Source of the DNA: Pseudomonas viridiflava
GTDB lineage: Bacteria > Pseudomonadota > Gammaproteobacteria > Pseudomonadales > Pseudomonadaceae
Reading direction: 5' to 3'
DNA length: 64,000 nt
NCBI RefSeq assembly: GCF_900601905.1
Contig: NZ_UWFA01000131.1
Coordinates: 146,385 to 210,384 of the forward strand
Shown here: one piece after another, positions 57,876-64,000 of the stretch
Layout: every line of letters starts with the position of its first letter
How positions within the stretch are numbered: position 1 is the stretch's first letter
Notes under the pieces: model-generated
Database searches by the model: none
What the model was told of the DNA's origin: nothing
The model's input: the letters and a program-made list of their open reading frames with translations, nothing else
Translations under genes and position numbers: made by a program

Positions 57876-59141
57876 ATGAATGACCAATCCCCGGCCCGTG
57901 CCTGTGGTATCGACTTTGGCACGTCCAATTCCACCGTCGGCTGGCTGCGCCCCGGCATGGAATCGCTGATTGAGCTGGAGGACGGCAAGATCACCCTGCC
58001 TTCGGTGGTGTTCTTCAATATGGAAGAACGTCGCCCGGTCTACGGCCGTTTGGCGCTGCACGAGTACCTGGAGGGCTATGAAGGCCGCCTGATGCGCTCG
58101 CTCAAGAGCCTGCTGGGTTCCAAGCTGATCAAACATGACACCAGCGTGCTCGGCACGGCCATGCCGTTCAAGGATCTGCTGGCGCTGTTCATCGGCGAGC
58201 TGAAAAAGCGCGCCGAAGCCAACGCCGGGCGCGAGTTCGAAGAAGTGGTGCTGGGCCGCCCGGTGCATTTTGTCGACGACGACATCAACGCCGACCAGGA
58301 AGCCGAAGACACCCTGGCGGAAGTCGCGCGCAAGATCGGCTTCAAGGAAGTGTCGTTCCAGTACGAGCCCATCGCCGCAGCCTTCGACTACGAATCCACT
58401 ATCAGCCGCGAAGAGCTGGTGCTGATTGTCGACATCGGTGGTGGTACGTCGGACTTCTCTCTGGTACGTCTGTCGCCGGACCGCCGCTTCTATGACGACC
58501 GTCACGAGGACATTCTCGCCACCGGTGGCGTGCATATCGGCGGGACCGACTTCGACAAGCAACTGAGCCTGCAGGGCGTGATGCCGTTGTTCGGCTATGG
58601 CAGCCGGATGAAAAGCCAGGCCTACATGCCGACCAGCCACCACATGAACCTGGCGACCTGGCACACCATCAACTCGGTGTACTCGCAGAAGTCGCAACTG
58701 GCGCTGGGCAGCATGCGCTACGACATCGAAGACACTCAGGGCATCGACCGGCTGTTCAAACTCATCGAACAACGCGCCGGGCACTGGCTGGCCATGGAAG
58801 TGGAAGAAACCAAGATTCAGCTGACCCACAGCGAAAGCCGCCACCTGCCGATGGATCGCATCGAGCCGGGTCTGAGCGTGGATTTGAGCCGGGTGATGTT
58901 CGAAGCGGCCATCGATTCGCAGCTGGAGCGAGTGCGTAACAGTGTGTCCGAGTTGCTGACCAAGGCCGGTGCGCGGGTTGATCAGGTCAACACCGTGTTC
59001 TTCACCGGCGGTTCAAGCGGCATCCCGGCATTGCGCAACAGCGTCTCGGCGATGCTGCCCAATGCCCGTCATGTGGAAGGCAATATCTTCGGCAGCATCG
59101 GCAGTGGATTGGCGATCGAGGCCAAAAAGCGCTATGGCTGA
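57876..59141 (+). CDS. yegD: Hsp70-family protein, YegD-like
   Basis: This 421-residue protein has an actin-like ATPase fold of the Hsp70 type without the usual substrate-binding domain. It has the phosphate-1 loop CGIDFGTSNSTVGWLRPG, QYEPIAAAFDYEST, the phosphate-2 loop VDIGGGTSDFSLVRL, and the adenosine motif FFTGGSSGIPALRNSV. It matches the YegD group, whose role is not known. A longer frame from 57801 is open, but MNDQSPARACGIDFGTS at 57876 is the natural start. It corresponds in order to PA4873 of PAO1. Confidence 0.93.
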   Translation: MNDQSPARACGIDFGTSNSTVGWLRPGMESLIELEDGKITLPSVVFFNMEERRPVYGRLALHEYLEGYEGRLMRSLKSLLGSKLIKHDTSVLGTAMPFKDLLALFIGELKKRAEANAGREFEEVVLGRPVHFVDDDINADQEAEDTLAEVARKIGFKEVSFQYEPIAAAFDYESTISREELVLIVDIGGGTSDFSLVRLSPDRRFYDDRHEDILATGGVHIGGTDFDKQLSLQGVMPLFGYGSRMKSQAYMPTSHHMNLATWHTINSVYSQKSQLALGSMRYDIEDTQGIDRLFKLIEQRAGHWLAMEVEETKIQLTHSESRHLPMDRIEPGLSVDLSRVMFEAAIDSQLERVRNSVSELLTKAGARVDQVNTVFFTGGSSGIPALRNSVSAMLPNARHVEGNIFGSIGSGLAIEAKKRYG

Positions 59142-59159
59142 GGGCTAGTGTTACTGGTA

Positions 59160-59250
59160 GGTAGGAGCGCGCTTGCCCGCGATTCGATCTGAAAGGCGAC
59201 AAATGTGTCGCCTGATCTGGCGCTATCGCGGGCAAGCGCGCTCCTACAGG
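59160..59250. repeat. REP palindrome pair
   Basis: The arms are GTAGGAGCGCGCTTGCCCGC and GCGGGCAAGCGCGCTCCTAC. The arms carry GCGCG in place of GCGAG, with compensating changes on both sides that keep the stem paired. Confidence 0.9.
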
Positions 59251-59257
59251 TTGACCG

Positions 59258-60268
59258 TCAAACCAACCCCTCTTTCTGCAACTCGCTCTTCAGATACGCA
59301 TAGTAGATCGGCCCGGCCACGACGCCGGGCAGGCCGAAAGCTGCTTCGAAGATCAGCATTGCCATGAGCAACTCCCACGACTTGGCATTGATCTGCCCGC
59401 CGACGATCCGGGCGTTGAGGAAGTATTCGACCTTGTGGATCACGATCAGATAGCCCAGCGCCGCCAGCGCCACCCAGATCGAGATCGACATGCCGACGAT
59501 GAAGATCAGCGTGTTCGACATCAGGTTACCCACCACCGGCAGCAAGCCGAGCAGGAAGGTCATAATGATCAGCGTCTTGGTCAGTGGCAGGTGAATGCCG
59601 CACAACGGCAGGACGATCACCAGGAATACCGAAGTAAATGCCGTGTTGAGCAGCGAGATCTTGATCTGCGCAAAAACGATGTTGCGAAACGCCTTGCTCA
59701 ACAGGCTCAGCCGCGTGAACAGCGCAGCCGCCAGCGGCTTGCGGGTGTGCACGTCGGAAATCCGCTGCAGGGCGATGATGGCGCCCAGCACCATGCCGAT
59801 CAGCATGGTCACGAACATGTGCGCCGCGCCTTTACCGATCAGTTGCAGCTCGCCCACATGCTTCTGTATCCACTCGCCCAACGAAATGCGGAACTCCGCA
59901 GCGCTGGCGGGCAGATAACCATCAATGAACGGCGGTAGCTGCCCGCGGGCGCGGTCCACCAGGATCATGAACTTGTCGAGCGAGGCGCCGGGGTTCTCGG
60001 CCTCATGCAGCACAAAGCTGAAAGCACCGGCAAAAATCAGCGCCAGGACACTCACCACCAGCGTGCCCAGCAGCGCGACGGCCAACCAGCGGGCGCGCTC
60101 CCCGGCAATCAGCCTTTGCAGTTGCGGCGTGAGCATGTTGACCAGTTCATACACCAGCAATCCGGCCAACAGACTCGGCAGGAGTTTGAACGGCAAAACC
60201 ATCAGCAGGCCGCCAAACACCAGAATCCAGCTGGCCAACAACACTTGTCGCGAGGAAAACGTGGGCAT
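59258..60268 (-). CDS. AI-2E family transporter / permease
   Basis: This 336-residue membrane protein belongs to the AI-2E (PerM/TqsA/YdiK) family, with seven to eight helices. Typical segments are VLLASWILVFGGLLMVLPFK, LKLLPSLLAGLLVYELV, LLGLLPVVGNLMSNTLIFIV and FEAAFGLPGVVAGPIYYAYL. The family includes proteins that export AI-2, but also Na+/H+ antiporters, so the substrate is open. It is on the minus strand between the REP and psiF. Confidence 0.92.
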   Translation of the reverse strand: MPTFSSRQVLLASWILVFGGLLMVLPFKLLPSLLAGLLVYELVNMLTPQLQRLIAGERARWLAVALLGTLVVSVLALIFAGAFSFVLHEAENPGASLDKFMILVDRARGQLPPFIDGYLPASAAEFRISLGEWIQKHVGELQLIGKGAAHMFVTMLIGMVLGAIIALQRISDVHTRKPLAAALFTRLSLLSKAFRNIVFAQIKISLLNTAFTSVFLVIVLPLCGIHLPLTKTLIIMTFLLGLLPVVGNLMSNTLIFIVGMSISIWVALAALGYLIVIHKVEYFLNARIVGGQINAKSWELLMAMLIFEAAFGLPGVVAGPIYYAYLKSELQKEGLV

Positions 60269-60458
60269 AGAGCCTCAAGACGAACGGCGCAAAGAGGCAG
60301 GCAGTCTGCCAGCGTTCGGAGCTTACGACCAGTGATCAGACGACCCGAGGTAGAAGAAGCTTTTGAGCATCGTGCGAGGGCGGTCAGGCAAGCTCCCGAA
60401 TCGGCGGATTCAGGGCGCTTGCCTGATGTTTTTCAGTGGCTTACGCAGGCGGGAAAAA

Positions 60459-60743
60459 TTATTTCTTCTTGAGACAATCGCTCATGAACGCTTTACGCGC
60501 ATCACCCTTGAGGGTTTGCGAAGTTGCCGTGGCATTACAGGTTTTCATTTTTTCCTGCTGCGTCGCTGGCACCGACGCCTTGAGGCAGGTACTCATGAAG
60601 GCCTTGCGTTCGTCGCCTTTGAGCGACTTGGCAGAAGCATCGGCATTACACGTCGTCATCTTGTTCTGCTGCGCCGTGGCAGCAAAACCCTGTGCGCTCA
60701 ACAGCAGGCCAACCAGCAATAAAGAGGCACGCAGCACGTTCAT
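60459..60743 (-). CDS. psiF: PsiF-repeat exported protein
   Basis: This 94-residue protein has a signal peptide (MNVLRASLLLVGLLLSAQGF) and two PsiF repeats, KMTTCNADASAKSLKGDERK and KMKTCNATATSQTLKGDARK, each with a second cysteine soon after. E. coli psiF is induced by phosphate starvation, but its function is unknown. A frame runs back to 60788, but ATG 60743 has a GGAGAT site and starts the signal peptide. No clear Pho box was seen. Confidence 0.92.
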   Translation of the reverse strand: MNVLRASLLLVGLLLSAQGFAATAQQNKMTTCNADASAKSLKGDERKAFMSTCLKASVPATQQEKMKTCNATATSQTLKGDARKAFMSDCLKKK

Positions 60744-60852
60744 TATTTTTATCTCCGGCAAGTCTTTATCGCGGCGCTTGCGCCGCAAACTGCGGCTGCG
60801 CCGGATGGCACAACCTGTTACGCAGTGTAGCCAAAGATTTCTACAGCGCCGC

Positions 60853-61131
60853 TCAGCCTGCGGTTTGCGCCTCCCACAGGGTTTCGTTCAGCGGATCGTT
60901 GACCGATGCATCCTGATCTTCAACGCTGTGGATCGACACATCGGTAATGCCTGCCGCGTGGGGCATGCCCGGCTCAGCGGCGTTGCTCTGATCATCATCA
61001 AGGCTGACATGGTGTTTGAGAGCCAGCTCCTGAACCACTTCGATGATCGGCACATCAAGGTTTTCGATCACATCAACATGGTGCTCACCCGCCAGGGTGT
61101 ATTCAATTTCGTAGTGCTCTTTATCGCTCAT
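60853..61131 (-). CDS. Small acidic hypothetical protein
   Basis: This 92-residue acidic protein is not one I can name. It opens MSDKEHYEIEYTLAGEHHVD and continues VIENLDVPIIEVVQELALKH, with a low-complexity acidic tail. It is soluble, with no signal. The frame begins at 61188, but the ATG at 61131 is the better start, because the extension reads as poor coding sequence. It lies 57 bases downstream of the lipase gene on the same strand. Confidence 0.75.
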   Translation of the reverse strand: MSDKEHYEIEYTLAGEHHVDVIENLDVPIIEVVQELALKHHVSLDDDQSNAAEPGMPHAAGITDVSIHSVEDQDASVNDPLNETLWEAQTAG

Positions 61132-61188
61132 CGCATCACTCCAATACCGACCACCTGGTCGGCAAACTACGAACAAAGGCTCAAACAA

Positions 61189-62079
61189 CTAAAGGCCGGC
61201 GGCTTTGAGACGCGCGGCATGCTCAACGAACAGCTTCACAGGGTCGACGCCTTTGCCGACCAGACCGAGGGTCTGGTTGACGATGTCGAAATGGTCGAGC
61301 GGATAGTTGTCACCAATGACCGTACCCAGGTGAGAACTGAATCTGCCGACCATGCCATCACATTGACCTCGCTCTTTTGTGAACGTGCGGGCGAATATTC
61401 GACAGGTCACGTTGGTGCCATCAATTCGGTTACGACCCCGATCGCTGAGCCCCGGCTGCAAGGTGCCGGACCAGGAGTAATAACGCACGCCGCTGACCAG
61501 TTCTTCACCCTGCCCGCCCCAGGTTTTCGGCAGGCCCTGGGGGTATTTTTCATTGAACAGCGCCACGCCTGCGCTGGTCAGGGAATGGTGCGAAGCATCC
61601 ACATCAGTGGGTAGCCGGGTACCACGATAACCGGTGTCCAGCAGCGCCATGATCCACGCCAGCACACGTATCAAGCCATTGAGCAACAGGCCGCGCAGGG
61701 TGTGCATGGGGAAATTCCTTTCGAGAAAGTCCGCCAGTTCGGAGCCATGATTGGGGCCCGCGACCGAGGTCACCGAAGCCACCAGCTCGGGATGTCTGGC
61801 CGCCACATAGCGGATGGTCAGCGCGCCCTGACTGTGGCCAATCAGATTGACCTTCTCGGCCCCCGTCTCGCGCAGGATCTCGCGGATACGCTCGATCAAC
61901 TGCTCGCCGCGTATCTCCGAGGAATTGACCGCCGAGACCATCACCGGAATGACCGTGGCCCCGCCACGCCGCAGCGCCTTGACGATGCCGAACCAGTACG
62001 GGTAAACCACCAGCCGCACAAAGCCCAGTAAACCCGGGACCAGCACCAGGGGGTAACGCGTCGACTGTTGCTGGGGCAT
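61189..62079 (-). CDS. Family I.1-like triacylglycerol lipase without a visible signal peptide
   Basis: This 296-residue alpha/beta hydrolase resembles the true lipases of Pseudomonas (LipA/LipC). The oxyanion segment is YPLVLVPGLLGF, the nucleophile is Ser83 in NLIGHSQGALT, Asp241 follows Cys240 in QCDGMVGRFSSHLG and the histidine is His263 in YPLDHFDIVNQ. Cys226 and Cys240 are placed like the LipA disulfide pair. Secreted relatives begin with a signal peptide, but this protein starts directly at the core (MPQQQSTRYPLVLVPG at 62079, with GAGG ahead). The upstream frame does not look like a signal either. No lipase foldase gene is adjacent. Confidence 0.88.
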   Translation of the reverse strand: MPQQQSTRYPLVLVPGLLGFVRLVVYPYWFGIVKALRRGGATVIPVMVSAVNSSEIRGEQLIERIREILRETGAEKVNLIGHSQGALTIRYVAARHPELVASVTSVAGPNHGSELADFLERNFPMHTLRGLLLNGLIRVLAWIMALLDTGYRGTRLPTDVDASHHSLTSAGVALFNEKYPQGLPKTWGGQGEELVSGVRYYSWSGTLQPGLSDRGRNRIDGTNVTCRIFARTFTKERGQCDGMVGRFSSHLGTVIGDNYPLDHFDIVNQTLGLVGKGVDPVKLFVEHAARLKAAGL

Positions 62080-62289
62080 GGCGCAAGCCTCGTGTGATCT
62101 GCGAAAGGGATGACTGAACCATAGCGGGAATTGATTCAAACGCAGGCCCAGCATGGCGCGCATGGATGACAATTCGGTACGCGGCGCACGGTGATGCCCC
62201 AAGGCCATCAAATAATCGAACCTTCGCGCCTGTCCAATGCTCCAAGCTGCAACGGGCCAACAATGGCTCTGTCATTGGAGTGGACTTTC

Positions 62290-62628
62290 ATGATCAAAAA
62301 GAGCCTCGCAGCACTGTTTGTACTCGCCGCAGTCAGCGGTTGCGCCAACACTACCGTGCAGAACCCGGTGGATTTCGTGACCTATCGCAACGAGCCCATC
62401 GTCAAGCAGGTCGAGAACGGCATGACCCAGCAACAGGTGCTGACCATTGGCGGCACGCCTTCGACTCGCGTGCAGCGCAAAGTGCACCCAGGCACTTGCA
62501 ATAACTATGTCATGAACAAAGACGGTCATGAGCAGGTGTACCACGTCAGCTTCGACGCCAACGGCCGCGTCGACAACAAAGGCTTCATGACCTGCGAGCA
62601 ACGCGAAACCAACGAACGCAACATGTAA
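62290..62628 (+). CDS. osmE: Osmotically inducible lipoprotein OsmE
   Basis: This 112-residue lipoprotein has a signal peptide with lipobox AAVSGC (lipidated Cys at about residue 16) and a SmpA/OmlA fold: NGMTQQQVLTIGGTPSTRVQ, then CNNYVMNKDGHEQVYHVSFD. It is outer-membrane-linked and, in E. coli, osmotically induced. ATG 62290 starts the signal peptide. The gene order with psiF to its left and a bacterioferritin to its right matches PA4876. Confidence 0.94.
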   Translation: MIKKSLAALFVLAAVSGCANTTVQNPVDFVTYRNEPIVKQVENGMTQQQVLTIGGTPSTRVQRKVHPGTCNNYVMNKDGHEQVYHVSFDANGRVDNKGFMTCEQRETNERNM

Positions 62629-62645
62629 CGGATTCGCTGAAACGC

Positions 62646-62675
62646 AAAAGCCCGATGCATGCATCGGGCTTTTTG
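62646..62675 (+). terminator. Rho-independent terminator after osmE
   Basis: A perfect palindrome, AGCCCGATGCATGCATCGGGCT, is flanked by AAAA and TTTTT. It should work for osmE and perhaps also for the small gene on the other strand. Confidence 0.93.
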
Positions 62676-62715
62676 TTGGGCGCCGCTTTTATCTGGCGCC
62701 TGGCGCGGGTGATCT

Positions 62716-62802
62716 TTAGAACACGAGCTTGAACAAGGCGATGACCACGATCAGGCCGATCAAGAAGATGATTCCGATGGTGCTGCCTAGAAACTTGAGC
62801 AT
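62716..62802 (-). CDS. 28-residue membrane peptide
   Basis: A tiny gene encodes MLKFLGSTIGIIFLIGLIVV followed by IALFKLVF, a single membrane helix with a lysine at each end. ATG 62802 has a GGAGATTCACC ribosome site at good spacing, which is unlikely by chance. It lies between osmE and the ferritin gene, on the minus strand, and ends ahead of the shared terminator. Its function is unknown; it looks like the very small stress-related membrane proteins of other bacteria. Confidence 0.7.
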   Translation of the reverse strand: MLKFLGSTIGIIFLIGLIVVIALFKLVF

Positions 62803-63022
62803 GGTGAATCTCCATAGTTTTTTGTGTCTCAAGGCTGGGACCGCGGCGTGCGACAGTCGTTTCTTAATATTTCGCTATGAGCTGCCAAGGTGAAATGTAA
62901 TAAAACTTTTCAGAGCTGCGGGGACTCACAGTTACTGACCGATCCTGCCGAGCGCCAGCCAGAACCTTAATGGCCAGCGCATCAAGAGCGAGACGGATAC
63001 CGGATTAGCTTTGGAGATAACG

Positions 63023-63559
63023 ATGAGTCATGAACAGCAATTGTCGGATGTGAACACCCTGCGCCAGCGCGCCCGCATTAACGTAGAAAACGGTGCAGTC
63101 ACCGAAGGCTACAGCGCCGATCGCGAAACCGTGCTGCGCCTGCTCAACGAATCGCTGGCCACTGAGCTGGTCTGCGTGCTGCGCTACAAGCGCCACTACT
63201 ACATGGCCACAGGCCTGAAGGCGAGCGTGGCGGCGGCGGAGTTCCTCGAACACGCCCAGCAGGAAGCGGAACACGCTGACCAACTGGCCGAGCGCATCGT
63301 GCAACTGGGCGGCGAGCCGGAATTCAACCCGGACCTGCTGTCGAAAAACTCCCACGCACAGTACGTTGCGGGTAATACGTTGAAGGAAATGGTCTACGAA
63401 GATCTGGTCGCCGAACGGATTGCCATCGACAGCTATCGGGAGATCATCCAGTACATCGGCGAAGACGACCCGACAACCCGTCGTATCTTCGAAAACATCC
63501 TGGCCCAGGAAGAAGAGCATGCCGACGACATGGCCGACATCCTGAACGACCTGTCGTAA
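63023..63559 (+). CDS. Bacterioferritin-like / Dps-like iron protein
   Basis: This 178-residue four-helix protein belongs to the bacterioferritin superfamily and corresponds to PA4880. The di-iron ligands are visible: Glu in NESLATELVCVLR, the EHAQQEAEHAD pair, Glu in DLVAERIAIDSYREI and ILAQEEEHADDM. It should oxidise and store iron and lower peroxide stress. ATG 63023 has GGAGATAAC ahead. It is longer than Dps and carries an N-terminal extension (about 25 residues) like the Dps-like bacterioferritins. Confidence 0.92.
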   Translation: MSHEQQLSDVNTLRQRARINVENGAVTEGYSADRETVLRLLNESLATELVCVLRYKRHYYMATGLKASVAAAEFLEHAQQEAEHADQLAERIVQLGGEPEFNPDLLSKNSHAQYVAGNTLKEMVYEDLVAERIAIDSYREIIQYIGEDDPTTRRIFENILAQEEEHADDMADILNDLS

Positions 63560-63583
63560 GGCCCTACAGACAGGGTAATGCCT

Positions 63584-64000
63584 GTGGGAGCGAGGCTTGC
63601 CCGCGAATCACACGACGCGGTGCTTCAGGCATATCGCGTCATCGTTCTTCGCGGGCAAGCCCGGCTCCAACAGACACGAAATCCCCGTTGGAGCGAGGCT
63701 TGCCCGCGAATCAAACGACGCGGTGCTTCAGGCATATCGCGTCACCGTTCTTCGCGGGCAAGCCCGGCTCCAACAGACACGAAATCCCCGTGGGAGCGAG
63801 GCTTGCCCGCGAATCACACGACGCAGTGCTTCAGGCATATCGCGTCATCGTTCTTCGCGGGCAAGCCCGGCTCCAACAGACCGTAAATCCCCGTTGGAGC
63901 GAGGCTTGCCCGCGAATCACACGACGCGGTGCTTCAGGCATATCGCGTCATCGTTCTTCGCGGGCAAGCCCGGCTCCAACAGACCGTAAATCCCCGTGGG
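63584..64000. repeat. Tandem array of REP elements, exact 103-bp period, cut by the window end
   Basis: Units begin at 63584, 63687, 63790 and 63893, with a fifth starting at 63996. Each has arms GGAGCGAGGCTTGCCCGCG and CGCGGGCAAGCCCGGCTCC, about 80 bases apart end to end, plus a 20-base spacer. The units differ by only a few bases. Open frames crossing the array are not genes. Confidence 0.95.

Noticed and set aside
63578..63989. Two overlapping open frames of 102 and 130 residues
   Set aside because: They translate the tandem REP array and give a repeated peptide; no ribosome site and no family.
63584..64000. Possible CRISPR array
   Set aside because: The period is 103 bases, the spacers are nearly identical between units, and each unit is an inverted pair of REP arms; no cas genes are present.

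Overview
The window looks like chromosomal DNA of a non-aeruginosa Pseudomonas, probably of the fluorescens/putida/syringae side of the genus. The evidence is the protein content and the gene order. From about 3.4 kb to the right edge the backbone follows, as I remember it, the P. aeruginosa PAO1 PA4839-PA4880 stretch: speA, SUI1, a Nudix gene, DUF2333, gcbA, dsbD, aroQ, accBC, prmA, dusB-fis, purHD, retS, marC, urtABCDE, ureD-ureA-GNAT-ureBC, an Hsp70-like gene, psiF, osmE and a bacterioferritin. Small REP palindromes with GGGAGCGAG-type arms sit between genes throughout. No tRNA, rRNA, CRISPR or intact insertion sequence was seen.

Layout. 0-3.4 kb: an S-type pyocin with an HNH DNase tail, its Im9-like immunity gene, and an unrecognised coiled-coil gene. 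3.4-7.9 kb: speA, yciH, a Nudix gene and a DUF2333 gene, all on the minus strand. 8.0-10.9 kb: a minus-strand module of four genes around an Hcp-like type VI secretion protein. 11.2-28.2 kb: the housekeeping and signalling backbone (gcbA, dsbD, aroQ, accB, accC, prmA, a DUF3426 gene, dusB-fis, purH, purD, retS, a marC-family gene). 28.25-30.4 kb: three unrecognised minus-strand genes that appear to be strongly diverged copies of one another. 30.9-38.5 kb: a corrin-ring cluster, with cobG-H-I-J leftward and cobL-cbiD-cobK rightward from one divergent start region. 38.6-44 kb: a copper-type trio (PCu(A)C, DUF2946, PepSY membrane protein), then a corrinoid-type ABC importer. 44.2-54.5 kb: urea import (urtABCDE, with a clear sigma-54 promoter) and urease (ureD, ureA, two GNAT genes, ureB, ureC). 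54.6-63.6 kb: a cytoplasmic histidine kinase, cbpA-cbpM, an Hsp70-like gene, an AI-2E family permease, psiF, a lipase, osmE, a 28-residue membrane peptide and a ferritin-like gene. The window ends inside a tandem REP array of exact 103-bp period.

How the genes fit together. The urt transporter brings in urea and urease splits it to ammonia. The GG-N10-GC promoter ahead of urtA fits nitrogen control by RpoN/NtrC. UreE, UreF and UreG are not here and must be encoded elsewhere. The cob genes make the corrin ring by the oxygen-dependent route, with CbiD doing the C1 methylation, and the following ABC genes probably import corrinoids. GcbA makes c-di-GMP and RetS is a hybrid sensor of the Gac/Rsm circuit.

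The least explained parts are the three-paralogue cassette (28.25-30.4 kb), the Hcp-centred module (8.0-10.9 kb) and the coiled-coil gene beside the pyocin. All functional calls rest on reading the proteins by eye; no database search was possible.
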